A stretch of DNA of 64,000 nucleotides from Bin5 sp009843665. Lineage in GTDB: Bacteria; Chloroflexota; Anaerolineae; Caldilineales; Caldilineaceae. The position numbers were made by a program, and so were the translations under genes. This document shows positions 7,178 through 16,357 of the stretch, in pieces; the stretch's first letter is position 1, and each line of letters opens with the position of its first letter. The notes below the pieces were generated by a model, which did not search any database, was not told where the DNA came from, and was given only the letters and a program-made list of their open reading frames with translations. The stretch spans positions 3,038,001 through 3,102,000 of the forward strand of contig OZ244818.1 in the NCBI GenBank assembly GCA_965220285.1, in the 5' to 3' direction.

Positions 7178-8134
7178 ATGCTACGCGTCTCAATCTTCAA
7201 ACACAACGCCGAAATAACCGACCAGTGGCTGCGCCAAAAAGTCGCCCTCGGCGCCGACGCCATCGACTTCGGACGCGACGCCGACATGCCCGGCGTCTCC
7301 GAACAGGGCTACCCGGACCTGGATGCCGTACAGGCGCTGCGCAAGCGGGTGCGCTCCTTCGGCATCGACATCAACCGCGTCACTCTCCCCACCCTCACAC
7401 ACACCTTCATCGATGAGCGCGTCGGCGCCGAGGACGAGCTCGACAACGCCGCCAAAGCTCTCGAAGTCTACGGCCAGGCACGCATCCCCATCGCCCGCCA
7501 GCGCGTCGAAGGCGACGTCTTCCCGCAGATGATGGAGCAGTACCGCACCAAACACCGCGGCGGCTACCTCGCCCGCGCCGAGACGCTCGTGCAGGGACCT
7601 CACGACATCCCCTCCCGCGCCGAACTTGAGCGCTGGTGGGACCGCTTCTGCCTCGCCTTCGAGTGCCTCACCCCCATCGCCGAGGAATACGACATCAAGC
7701 TGGCCGTCCACCCCTCCGATACGCCCAATATCGACACGCCCTTCGGCGGCATCGGCTTCCACCGCATCATCGACGCCTTCCCCAGTCCCAACGTCGGCTA
7801 TGTTTACTGCATCGGCACTCGATCCGAAGCCGGCGGCAGCTCACTCGTTATCGACGAGATCAACAACTACGGCCGCAAGGGCAAGCTCTTCATGCTCCAC
7901 ATGCGCAACGTGCGCGGCAGCCTGGCCACCGCCGGCGGCTTCGAAGAGACTCTTCTCGACGACGGCGACCTCAACATGGCCCGCATCCTGCGCGAGCTGC
8001 GCAACGTCGGCTTCAGCGGCTACATCAACCCCGATCACATTCCCGACCTGCCCGGTGACAACGAGACCCGCGACGTCGGCTGGGCCTACTCCATCGGCTA
8101 CCTGAAGGCGCTCTTCGCCGCGGCCGTGGCATAG
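7178..8134 (+). CDS. Mannonate dehydratase-like protein (UxuA family)
   Basis: A 318-residue TIM-barrel protein with an AAGGA ribosome binding site before the ATG. Motifs of the UxuA family are 'LAVHPSDTP' (His178), 'VGYVYCIGTRSEAGG' with a candidate Cys ligand, 'LHMRNVRG', 'DGDLNMARILRELRNVGF' and 'INPDHIP', ending in 'AYSIGYLKALF'. In the family these hold the metal and dehydrate D-mannonate to 2-keto-3-deoxygluconate in glucuronate breakdown. It is shorter than the roughly 390-residue E. coli enzyme and closer to the Gram-positive type. The adjacent sugar enzymes fit uronate or polyol catabolism; a related dehydratase activity cannot be excluded. Confidence 0.8.
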   Translation: MLRVSIFKHNAEITDQWLRQKVALGADAIDFGRDADMPGVSEQGYPDLDAVQALRKRVRSFGIDINRVTLPTLTHTFIDERVGAEDELDNAAKALEVYGQARIPIARQRVEGDVFPQMMEQYRTKHRGGYLARAETLVQGPHDIPSRAELERWWDRFCLAFECLTPIAEEYDIKLAVHPSDTPNIDTPFGGIGFHRIIDAFPSPNVGYVYCIGTRSEAGGSSLVIDEINNYGRKGKLFMLHMRNVRGSLATAGGFEETLLDDGDLNMARILRELRNVGFSGYINPDHIPDLPGDNETRDVGWAYSIGYLKALFAAAVA

Positions 8135-8226
8135 TGCCGCAGGTGGCAGAGGAAAGAGGAAGGCGGCCGGTGCCGAAAGACCACCGGCCCCGCCTGCCCT
8201 CTTTGACCTGCAACCCCCCCCCTCAA

Positions 8227-10332
8227 ATGATCCGATTCAAGACCAACAGGGTAGAGCTAACGCCCTTCCTGGTTCTTCTGGCGTTCACTCTAGTCGCCCT
8301 GTTCTTGCGTCTCTATCGACTGCACGAACTCGAGCCCGGGCTGAAGTTCGACGAAGGTTGGAACGGAATATACGCCCTCCAGGTGCTTCAGGGTGAACAT
8401 GCCTTGACATTTGGCGACAAGGAAGGGCTGGGCGTCTATCTGACTGCGCTGGCTACCAAGTTCCTGGGTCGCACGCCGCTTGCACTCCGTCTGCCCACAG
8501 CCCTGGCCAGCGCAACTACCGTCCTGGTCGTCTTTTGGCTTGGCCGACTGCTCTTTGAATGGGGAGAGAATGGGTCGGCGACCAGGCGGCGCAGCCTGGC
8601 AGTTGGGGCCATTGGTGCCGGTCTTCTGGCCGTGTCGCTCGGCCAGACGCTCATGGGACGCACTGCCTATCGGGGCAGCCTCCTCCCACTATTTCTGGCA
8701 CTATGTCTGGCTCTTCTGTGGTGGGGCTGGACACGGCGGCGTTGGTGGGGAATCGGCTTGGCGGGCGCATGCGCCGGGTTACTGCCCTACATATATTATC
8801 CCGCGCGTTTTGTTCCCCTGCTCTTCCTCTTCTTCGGAATCAGCTTTCTGTTGCCATTTCGTTCCATGTCCCTGAAGAGATTACAGGCAGAGCTACCCTG
8901 GGCAGCCGCTTTCACCGGCGTTGCCGCGCTGGTCGCTGCGCCCATTCTCCTCCACTACCTTCGCAACCCCGACCTCTTCTTCAACGAACGCATCCAGACT
9001 GTCTTCGTCTTGCGCAAGTTTCAAGGCGCCCCTGTGACGACTTTGGCGGAAGTCTTGGCAACCAATGTTTGGGACGTCCTGACCTCGTTCAGTTTTCGCC
9101 TCCTGGCGGGTTGCTGCTCCCCCTTTGAACATGCTGTTACGCTCAACATATGGGAAGCGCTCTTTTTCTGGCTGGGCGTTGGGATCGCCATCCGGCAGTG
9201 GAACCGGAGCCCGGCATACCGTCTCCTGTTGCTTTGGGTGGGCCTTCTGTTCATGCCGGCATTCCTGTCCGATGCAAGGAGCACGATGCGCATGGTCGGC
9301 GCGGTGCCAGCCGTCTATCTGCTTGTGGCTGTCGGCCTGTGGGAGACCTTCCTGTGGATAGAGTCTCGGATGGCCGGGAGAGTGAAAACTTGGCCGTCGA
9401 TCTTCGGCACGGTTATCGGTGTCATAGTTCTGATTCAGGCAACAATCACCTATCGAGCTGTTTTCGACAGGGGAATGGCTGTCAGTCCCAGCCACTACGA
9501 TATGATCTGGCCGGCTTTTGCCCACGAACTGAACGAACGGCCTGCGGAGAAGGATACAGTTTACTTCATCGCCCATAGACACGATGCCTTTGACTATCTG
9601 TACCAGGGGGCAACACCGGTCGTGAGGATCTTCTCCCCTGTTCCGGACCTCGACCATCAGACCGAAGCGCTGCTGACAGAAATGGGAACCGTCTCCACCG
9701 TGAAAGTTGTGAACTGGGTTGACTGGTCTCCAACGATTGAGTGGCGGGCAAACTTCAGAGCCAACTTTCTCACCATACTTCTTGACAAGCACGGAACATA
9801 TGCCGGCACTGAATACTTCGACGACATCTATGTCGACTCCTACGTGGACGTCTCCTATGATCGTCCATGGGTTCTCTTCGAAGACCTGTCGCAACCTGTC
9901 GTCTATGATGGAGGTATCACTTTGGAAGGGCTTGCTCTGGGCTCAAGTAAGAAACGAATACCAATACAGCAGGGGTTCGACACAGAGCAACATCGCTCTC
10001 TTTTGGTCGGCATGTTGTGGACGACTGCCTCGAAAGATGTGGCTGATTATTCGGTATCCTTGCGCCTCTACAGCGATGATGGCGCTATGGTCTTTCAGGA
10101 TGATCATGTCCTGAGGAAGCCGATGGAGTACCCGCTTACCACGAGTCTATGGACGACCCAACCGGTAAGTACTGTTTTCGAGCTTGAAATTCCAGATGAG
10201 CTGGCAGCAGGCGAATACGAGTTGCGGATGGTCGTCTACGACTTGGCGACGTCTACACCAACTGTCGAAGTGGGCGTTTGGGAGCCAGAGACCACCCTCG
10301 GGCGCGTCCAGATTCGGCCATCCGGCCAATAG
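8227..10332 (+). CDS. Membrane glycosyltransferase, GT39/ArnT-like
   Basis: About 701 residues from the ATG at 8227; a GTG at 8134 overlapping the previous stop would add a Pro/Arg-rich tail unlike a membrane protein start. The N terminus has a membrane helix followed by 'GLKFDEGWNGIYAL', the periplasmic first loop with the acidic catalytic motif of the PMT/ArnT superfamily. Ten or more hydrophobic helices follow up to about residue 430, then a roughly 270-residue soluble domain rich in beta strand. Such enzymes transfer a sugar from a polyprenyl-phosphate donor to an envelope glycan, lipid or protein on the outer face of the membrane. Acceptor unknown. Confidence 0.8.
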   Translation: MIRFKTNRVELTPFLVLLAFTLVALFLRLYRLHELEPGLKFDEGWNGIYALQVLQGEHALTFGDKEGLGVYLTALATKFLGRTPLALRLPTALASATTVLVVFWLGRLLFEWGENGSATRRRSLAVGAIGAGLLAVSLGQTLMGRTAYRGSLLPLFLALCLALLWWGWTRRRWWGIGLAGACAGLLPYIYYPARFVPLLFLFFGISFLLPFRSMSLKRLQAELPWAAAFTGVAALVAAPILLHYLRNPDLFFNERIQTVFVLRKFQGAPVTTLAEVLATNVWDVLTSFSFRLLAGCCSPFEHAVTLNIWEALFFWLGVGIAIRQWNRSPAYRLLLLWVGLLFMPAFLSDARSTMRMVGAVPAVYLLVAVGLWETFLWIESRMAGRVKTWPSIFGTVIGVIVLIQATITYRAVFDRGMAVSPSHYDMIWPAFAHELNERPAEKDTVYFIAHRHDAFDYLYQGATPVVRIFSPVPDLDHQTEALLTEMGTVSTVKVVNWVDWSPTIEWRANFRANFLTILLDKHGTYAGTEYFDDIYVDSYVDVSYDRPWVLFEDLSQPVVYDGGITLEGLALGSSKKRIPIQQGFDTEQHRSLLVGMLWTTASKDVADYSVSLRLYSDDGAMVFQDDHVLRKPMEYPLTTSLWTTQPVSTVFELEIPDELAAGEYELRMVVYDLATSTPTVEVGVWEPETTLGRVQIRPSGQ

Positions 10333-10717
10333 GAGAAACGCTGCACCGTTTTCCGGCCCCTGCTTGCTTTCATCACCTCTGGCCTGCTCCATTCTTCCGG
10401 TCCAATCGTTGAGGCCGCGATGGCCTATACTCTTGCTAAAGAACATCCAGTCCCGATGGGAACCTTGGAGCGTTTATCAATCTCCTGTGCCTCAGCGCGG
10501 GCAAGTCCACTGAATGGACTGAAGCCGGCGCGGGCAAGAGAGTATCTGGGAATCCGAGAGGCACTTTGTTAGCTCTACCTTTGTGGAATGCGCGCAGTCG
10601 GTGTAAGGTGGGTCACACGGGCGGCACACCCAAATCTTGCAATCAACAGGTGCAACTGATTCTTGGCGAAAGAACTTCCATCTCTTCAGCCATTACAGTC
10701 AATCGCAGGACAGGAAT
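10333..10717. other. Intergenic stretch with short repeats
   Basis: No convincing gene. It contains a 6-bp hairpin AGTCCA-CTGAA-TGGACT at 10504-10520 and a direct repeat GCGCGGGCAAG (around 10494 and 10530). There is no T-tract after the hairpin, so it is not a clear terminator. The downstream ATG at 10718 has an AGGAA sequence just before it. Confidence 0.5.
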
Positions 10718-11794
10718 ATGACTCTCAAAGTCGGAATCGTCGGCGCCCGCGGCATCGGTGAGAGGCACGCACGCGCCTACACGCAGGACCCCCTCGCCGA
10801 GCTCGTCGCCGTCTGCGACCTTGTCAAAGAGCGCGCCGACGAGGCCGCGCAGATGCACGGCGTACGCGGCTACACCAGCCTCGCCGAAATGCTGCGCCAC
10901 GAAGAGCTGGACATTGTCGACGTCTCCACCGGCGGCTTCGAAAACGGCAGTTGGCACTTCGAACCGACCATGGAAGCCCTTGAAGCCGGCAAGCACGTCC
11001 TCGTGGAAAAACCGATCTCCAATCAGATCGACGAGGCCCGCCAGATGGTCGCCAAGGCCGCCGAGATGGACCTCTACCTCGGCTGCAATCTCAACCACTA
11101 CTTTACGCCCCCGGCAGAGAAAGCCCAAGAATACATCGAGCAGGGCCAGATCGGCGAGCCGGTCTACTGCCTCCTCAAAATGGGATTCGACGGCGGCGAG
11201 TATACCTACAGCAAGAACAGCGCCCCCAACGTCGCCGGCTTCCCCTACTTCCACGTGAAAGCTTTCCTGGCCCACCCCTTCTCCATCATGCGCCACTTCT
11301 GCGGCAACGTGACCCACGTCCAGGCCTTTTTCAGCCGGCCCGCTTTCCGCGTCGAAGCCGGCGACCCCATGCTCTCGATCACCAGCATCCACCTCCAGTT
11401 TGCCAGCGGCGCCGCCGGCTACCTCCTCAGCCAGCGCGGCGACGCCACCTTCGGGCTCGGCGGCTGGTGGAGCGTCGAAGTCGCCGGCACGCGCGGCACC
11501 TTCTGCATCGAAAACTGCATCGAAAAGATCACATACTGGCCCGCCCCCACCGCCGCAGGAGCTGCCCCGCCGCAGGTCACGCACAGCGGCATCAGCGACT
11601 TCGACCAGACCTTTCCCCGCCGTATCCACGCCTTTCTCGAAGACGTAACCAACGAAGTGCCTAAGAGCGAACTGCGGGCTTCGGGGCGCGACGCCCTGGC
11701 AACCCTCGAATACACCTGGGCCGCCATCGAATCCTACGAAAACGGAGGCGTGCTCGTCCAGCCCCATCCTCTGCCGGACTGCGTTGATTCGTAA
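10718..11794 (+). CDS. Gfo/Idh/MocA family oxidoreductase
   Basis: A 358-residue protein. The N-terminal Rossmann fold starts 'LKVGIVGARGIGERHARAY', and the conserved EKP motif is 'VLVEKPISNQIDEA', whose Lys is catalytic in the family. The C-terminal half is the alpha/beta substrate domain with 'GDPMLSITSIHLQFASG'. An in-frame ATG at 10637 exists but its extension does not look like protein. The enzyme oxidises or reduces a sugar or polyol with NAD(P). Its neighbours (GH32 enzymes, mannonate dehydratase-like protein) support carbohydrate catabolism. Confidence 0.87.
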   Translation: MTLKVGIVGARGIGERHARAYTQDPLAELVAVCDLVKERADEAAQMHGVRGYTSLAEMLRHEELDIVDVSTGGFENGSWHFEPTMEALEAGKHVLVEKPISNQIDEARQMVAKAAEMDLYLGCNLNHYFTPPAEKAQEYIEQGQIGEPVYCLLKMGFDGGEYTYSKNSAPNVAGFPYFHVKAFLAHPFSIMRHFCGNVTHVQAFFSRPAFRVEAGDPMLSITSIHLQFASGAAGYLLSQRGDATFGLGGWWSVEVAGTRGTFCIENCIEKITYWPAPTAAGAAPPQVTHSGISDFDQTFPRRIHAFLEDVTNEVPKSELRASGRDALATLEYTWAAIESYENGGVLVQPHPLPDCVDS

Positions 11795-11869
11795 CCAGCC
11801 GCCGCGAGGCCGCGTGGCACGACAGGTCATCGATCACCACTTGTCAGTCTTGAAAGGAAAGCAAGAACC

Positions 11870-13474
11870 ATGAGCGAAGCCCAAAAAACCGACTACACCT
11901 CCCTGGTGCCCCAATTTCTTTTTCCCGATACCTTGCCCGAACAGGAAGCCAGGCTGGAGACCAACTCACTGATGCAGCGCCTGCTTGCCTATCGCCAGCG
12001 CTACGAGGGCGACCCCCACCGGCCCATCTACCACTACGTCAACCCGGAAAACACGCTCAACGACCCCAACGGCCTCTGCTTCTGGCAGGACCGCTGGCAT
12101 CTCTTCTACCAGGCCTATCCCCCCGAAGACCCCCGCCAGCACTGGGGCCACGCCGTCAGCGACGACCTCATCCATTGGCGCGACCTCCCCTACGCCATCT
12201 ACCCCAACCCGGAGGAGTGCTGCTATTCGGGCGCAACGCTGGTCGAAGAGGACCGTGTCATCGCCATTTATCACGGCACCAAGGTCGGCAACATGGTCGC
12301 CGTCTCCCACGACCCGCTGCTGCTCAACTGGGAAAAGCTCACCGGCGCGCCCGTCATTCCCATCGCCAGCGCCGACGGCTCGCCGCTTCCCTACCGCGTC
12401 TTCGATCCCTGCATCTGGAAGAAAGGCGACCACTACTACGCCCTCTCCGGCGGCACCCTGCCTCACAAGGCCTCCGGCAAGCGCACACGCGCCAACTTCC
12501 TCTTCCGCTCGCCCAACCTGGTCGACTGGGACTATCTGCACCCGTTCGTCGAAGACGACATATTCACGCTCGTCGGCGACGACGGCGCCTGCCCCTACTT
12601 CTGGCCGATCGGCGACCGCCACATCCTCCTCTTCTTCAGCCACATGAGCGGCGGACAGGCCCTGCTGGGCGACTACGACACCGAACGCGACAAGTTTGTC
12701 GTGACCTCGCAGCATGATTTCAACTTCGGCGCCTTCGGGCCGGGCGGTGTGCACGCCCCCTCAGCGACGCCCGACGGCAAGGGCGGCGTCTACGTCATCT
12801 TCAACATGAACCCGGCCAAACCGACCGCAGGTTGGAACCAGATCATGACGCTCCCCCGCCGCCTGACCCTGCAGGGCACCGACAAGATCGGCCGCGACAC
12901 CCTACTGATCGAACCCGCCGGGGACGTCGAATCCCTGCGCAGTGAACACCGGCAGATAACCGACATGGTCCTGCCCGCCAACCAGGAGATCGTGCTGGGG
13001 AGCATCAGGGGCAACGCCATCGAGTTGATGGCCGAGATCGAGACCAACGACGCGCCCCTGGTAGAGCTGAACGTGCTGCGCTCCCCCGGCAAAGAGGAGT
13101 TCACCCGCATCGCCTTCTACCGCGAACGCGGCTTCCGCAACTGGGAGCGCTACCAGGGCTGGCAGCGGGACAAACTCGCCGCCGCCACCGACAGCCTCAT
13201 CTCCATCGACTCCTCCTACTCCAGCCTCTCGCCCGACGTCCGTTCCCGCGCCCCCGAGACCGGACCCGTCTTCCTCGAAAGAGACGAGCCGCTGCGCCTC
13301 CGGGTCTTCGTCGATAGAAGCGTCGTCGAAGTCTTTGTCAACGGCAGGCAGTGCGTGGCCATGCGCGTCTACCCCGACCGCGAGGACAGCGTCGGCGTCT
13401 CTCTGCGCGCGCAGGGCCAGGAAGCCCGCGTCGTCTCACTCGAAGCGTGGCAGATGGAAAACATCTATGCATAA
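11870..13474 (+). CDS. Glycoside hydrolase family 32-like protein, copy 1
   Basis: A 534-residue GH32-type beta-propeller plus C-terminal beta-sandwich. Visible motifs are 'ENTLNDPNGLCFWQDRWHLFYQ' shortened around NDPNG (nucleophile Asp65), 'HWGHAVSDDLIHW', 'YRVFDPCIW' at the RDP position (Asp179 kept, Arg replaced by Phe) and 'DDGACPYFWPI' at the EC position (Ala240 where the acid/base Glu is expected). The C terminus has 'LRVFVDRSVVEVFVNGRQ', the usual sandwich-domain signature. Family members cleave beta-fructosides such as sucrose or levan. No signal peptide, so probably cytoplasmic. Because the acid/base residue appears absent, activity may differ. It forms the first half of a tandem two-gene duplication. 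Confidence 0.85.
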   Translation: MSEAQKTDYTSLVPQFLFPDTLPEQEARLETNSLMQRLLAYRQRYEGDPHRPIYHYVNPENTLNDPNGLCFWQDRWHLFYQAYPPEDPRQHWGHAVSDDLIHWRDLPYAIYPNPEECCYSGATLVEEDRVIAIYHGTKVGNMVAVSHDPLLLNWEKLTGAPVIPIASADGSPLPYRVFDPCIWKKGDHYYALSGGTLPHKASGKRTRANFLFRSPNLVDWDYLHPFVEDDIFTLVGDDGACPYFWPIGDRHILLFFSHMSGGQALLGDYDTERDKFVVTSQHDFNFGAFGPGGVHAPSATPDGKGGVYVIFNMNPAKPTAGWNQIMTLPRRLTLQGTDKIGRDTLLIEPAGDVESLRSEHRQITDMVLPANQEIVLGSIRGNAIELMAEIETNDAPLVELNVLRSPGKEEFTRIAFYRERGFRNWERYQGWQRDKLAAATDSLISIDSSYSSLSPDVRSRAPETGPVFLERDEPLRLRVFVDRSVVEVFVNGRQCVAMRVYPDREDSVGVSLRAQGQEARVVSLEAWQMENIYA

Positions 13475-13526
13475 TATGCGGTCGTCGTGTATCGATGGCC
13501 TCACTGTTTTTTGAAAGGCACAATTA

Positions 13527-14003
13527 ATGCACATGCCAACCCTGTACACCAACATCCTTGGGACCAGCAACTACGTGATAAAGGACAAGACCGAGGGCCT
13601 GTCCCATGCCGACAGCATGTTGCAACTGCCCTTCCCCGGCAACTGCATGAACTGGATCCTCGGTCATCTCATGGTCTACCGCATGCAATGCCTCGGCGTC
13701 ATTGACGGCGCCAGCGAACCCGACGAGGACGAGTTCGGCCTCTACGGCTTCGGCTCCGAACCGATGACCGACTCTGACAAAGCCATCCCGCTCGAAACGC
13801 TGCTGGCGCGTCTCGATGATCTCTCCGAACAGATCGGCGCCGCGCTCGAAAAGATGCCCGAATCCCGCTTGGATGAGATGGTGGATGAGGAGCACGGTGT
13901 CACCGTGGGCCAGCGGCTGCACTTCAATCTGGTCTACCACGAGGCCTACCACGTGGGCCAGCTTGAACCCCTGTACGAGTTGGCGCTCAAGAACCGTTCC
14001 TGA
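13527..14003 (+). CDS. DinB family protein, copy 1
   Basis: A 158-residue four-helix-bundle protein of the DinB/YfiT superfamily. The three metal-binding histidines are visible: His47 in 'NWILGHLM' and His138/His142 in 'YHEAYHVGQL'. Family members are metal-dependent proteins, some thiol transferases, most without known function. It lies 52 bp downstream of GH32 copy 1 and is closely similar to the DinB gene at 15811 (same MPESRLDE and GQLEPLYELA segments). An alternative ATG two codons later is equally possible. Confidence 0.82.
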   Translation: MHMPTLYTNILGTSNYVIKDKTEGLSHADSMLQLPFPGNCMNWILGHLMVYRMQCLGVIDGASEPDEDEFGLYGFGSEPMTDSDKAIPLETLLARLDDLSEQIGAALEKMPESRLDEMVDEEHGVTVGQRLHFNLVYHEAYHVGQLEPLYELALKNRS

Positions 14004-14063
14004 CAGGAATCCGTCGCCGCTGACCTGGGCTGCACAAGGAGCCGCCGAAGGAAAACAAGATCC

Positions 14064-15737
14064 ATGAGTGTCGAAAGAACCGACAACACCTCCCTTGTGC
14101 CCAAGTACAGTTTCCCCGAGACCCTGGCCGAACAGGAGGCCGCGCTCGAAACGAACCCCCTGTTGCAGCGGCTGCATGCCTACCGCAAACGCTATGAGGG
14201 CGACCCCCACCGGCCCATCTACCACTACGTCAACCCCGAAAACACGCTCAACGATCCCAACGGACTCTGTTTCTGGCAAGACCGCTGGCATCTCTTCTAT
14301 CAGGCCTGCCCGCCCGAAGACCCGCGTCAACACTGGGGCCACGCCATCAGCGATGATCTCATCCACTGGCAGGACCTGCCCTACGCCATCTACCCCAATC
14401 CGGAGGAACGCTGCTATTCCGGCGCGGCGCTGGCCGAAGAGGATCGAGTTATCGCCATCTATCACGGCACCAAGGTCGGCAACATGGTGGCCGTCTCGCA
14501 CGATCCGCTGCTGCTCAACTGGGAAAAGCTCACCGGCGCGCCAGTCATTCCCAAGGCCAGCGCCGACGGCTCCCCTCTCCCCTACCGCGTCTTCGATCCC
14601 TGCATCTGGAAGAAAGGGGACCACTACTACGCCCTCTCCGGCAGTACCCTGCCCCACGCAGCCTCCGGCCGGCGAACGCGCGCCAACTTCCTCTTTCGCT
14701 CGCTCAACCTGGTCGACTGGGACTATCTGCACCCGTTTGTGGAAGACGACCGCTTCACCCGCATCGGCGACGACGGCGCCTGCCCCTATTTCTGGCCGAT
14801 CGACGACCGCCACATCCTCCTCTTCTACAGTCACATGAGCGGCGGACAGGCCCTGCTGGGTGACTACGACACCGAACGCGACAAGTTTGTCGTCACCTCA
14901 CACTATGCTTTCAACTTCGGTGCTTCCGAGCCGGGCGGCGTCCATGCACCATCGGCAACGCCTGACGGCGAAGGCGGCGTCTACGTCATTTTCAACATGA
15001 ACCCGGCCAAGCCGACCGCAGGCTGGAACCAGATCATGACCCTCCCGCGTCGTCTGACGCTGCAGGGCACCGACAAGATCGGCCGCGACACCCTCCTGGT
15101 CGAACCCGCAGGGGACGTCGAGTCCCTGCGCAGCGAGCACTGCCAGATCTCCGATATGGTGCTTCCGGCCAATCAGGAGATCGTCCTGGGGAGCATCAGA
15201 GGGAATGCTATCGAGCTGATAGCGGAGATCGAGACCAACGACGCACCGATGGTCGAGTTGAACGTGCTGCGTTCACCCGGCAAAGAGGAGTACACCCGCA
15301 TCGCCTTCTACCGCGAGCGCGGCTTCCGCGACTGGGAGCGCTTCGAAGGTGCGCGGCAGGCCAGGCTGACCGCCGCCACCACCAGCCGCAGCGCCACCGG
15401 GTCCTCCTCCTTCCCCGTCTACGATCCGCAAGGCCTGTCCGTCGCCGCCACCGACGGCCTCATCACCATCGACTCCGCCTACGCCTCCCTCTCGCCCGAC
15501 GTCCTTTCACGCGCGCCCGAGACCGCCCCCGTCTTCCTCGAAAGGGACGAGCCGCTGCGCCTCAGGATCTTCGTCGACCGCAGCGTCGTCGAACTCTTCG
15601 TCAACGGCAGGCAGTGCGTTGCCATGCGCGTCTACCCCGAACGGGAGGACAGTGTCGGCGTCTCGCTGCGCTCACAAGGACAGGACGCCCGCGTCGTTTC
15701 CCTCGAAGCGTGGCAGATGAAGAATATCTATGCATGA
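14064..15737 (+). CDS. Glycoside hydrolase family 32-like protein, copy 2
   Basis: A 557-residue paralogue of the protein encoded at 11870, nearly identical over long stretches at DNA and protein level. It carries the same motif variants: NDPNG (Asp64), VFDP instead of FRDP (Asp178) and GAC instead of the EC motif (Ala239). The main difference is a Ser/Thr/Ala-rich insertion of about 23 residues before 'DGLITIDSAYASLSPDV' in the C-terminal domain. The ribosome binding region (GAAGGAAAACAAGATCC before ATG) also resembles copy 1, so the duplication included the leader. Predicted beta-fructosidase-like fold, intracellular. Confidence 0.85.
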   Translation: MSVERTDNTSLVPKYSFPETLAEQEAALETNPLLQRLHAYRKRYEGDPHRPIYHYVNPENTLNDPNGLCFWQDRWHLFYQACPPEDPRQHWGHAISDDLIHWQDLPYAIYPNPEERCYSGAALAEEDRVIAIYHGTKVGNMVAVSHDPLLLNWEKLTGAPVIPKASADGSPLPYRVFDPCIWKKGDHYYALSGSTLPHAASGRRTRANFLFRSLNLVDWDYLHPFVEDDRFTRIGDDGACPYFWPIDDRHILLFYSHMSGGQALLGDYDTERDKFVVTSHYAFNFGASEPGGVHAPSATPDGEGGVYVIFNMNPAKPTAGWNQIMTLPRRLTLQGTDKIGRDTLLVEPAGDVESLRSEHCQISDMVLPANQEIVLGSIRGNAIELIAEIETNDAPMVELNVLRSPGKEEYTRIAFYRERGFRDWERFEGARQARLTAATTSRSATGSSSFPVYDPQGLSVAATDGLITIDSAYASLSPDVLSRAPETAPVFLERDEPLRLRIFVDRSVVELFVNGRQCVAMRVYPEREDSVGVSLRSQGQDARVVSLEAWQMKNIYA

Positions 15738-15810
15738 CAAGTGGTCAGCGGCAGATGACCCGCGGCCACCGCCTAATACCCATCAGATCTTGCTATGAAA
15801 GGAGTTGCTT

Positions 15811-16290
15811 GTGCACAGCCCAACCCTGTATGTCAACATTCTCGGAACCGCCAATAACTACATCAAGCAGAAGACGGAGGGCCTGACCCATGCCGACAGC
15901 ATGTTGCAGCTGCCCATCCCCGCCAACTGCATGAACTGGATCCTCGGCCACATCATGGTCTATCGGGAGCAATACCTCGGCGTCATCGACGGCGTCACCA
16001 AGCCCGACGAGGACGAATTCGCCCTCTACGGTTTCGGCTCAGAGCCGCTGACCGACCCCGATAAAGCCATCCCGCTGGAAACCATCCTGGCGCGCCTCGA
16101 CGATCTCTCCGACCGGGTCGTAGCCGCACTCGAAAAGATGCCGGAATCCCGCCTGGATGAAATATTGGATGAGGAACGGGGCGTCACTGTCGATCAGCGG
16201 CTGCACTTCTACCTGGTTTTCCACGAGGCCTTCCACGTGGGCCAGCTTGAGCCGCTCTACGAACTGGCGATCGCAAACGGCAAGAAGTAG
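15811..16290 (+). CDS. DinB family protein, copy 2
   Basis: A 159-residue paralogue of the DinB protein at 13527. The GTG at 15811 is chosen because it aligns with the first copy's N terminus (MHSPTLYVN against MHMPTLYTN) and has AAAGGAG six bases upstream; a TTG at 15805 is also in frame but lies on the ribosome binding site. Metal histidines are conserved in 'NWILGHIM' and 'FHEAFHVGQL', where the tyrosines of copy 1 are phenylalanines. It completes the GH32-DinB-GH32-DinB arrangement. Confidence 0.82.
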   Translation: MHSPTLYVNILGTANNYIKQKTEGLTHADSMLQLPIPANCMNWILGHIMVYREQYLGVIDGVTKPDEDEFALYGFGSEPLTDPDKAIPLETILARLDDLSDRVVAALEKMPESRLDEILDEERGVTVDQRLHFYLVFHEAFHVGQLEPLYELAIANGKK

Positions 16291-16357
16291 CGATCAGTTA
16301 GCAGTGATCGTTGAAGCCCTGCCAGCCGCCGACCGCTGAAAACGGGAGACAATAACA

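Noticed and set aside
13524..14834. Long antisense open frame across DinB copy 1 and GH32 copy 2
   Set aside because: Same codon-bias shadow effect; similar antisense frames appear over GH32 copy 1 and the Gfo/Idh gene, and none has a family motif or ribosome binding site.
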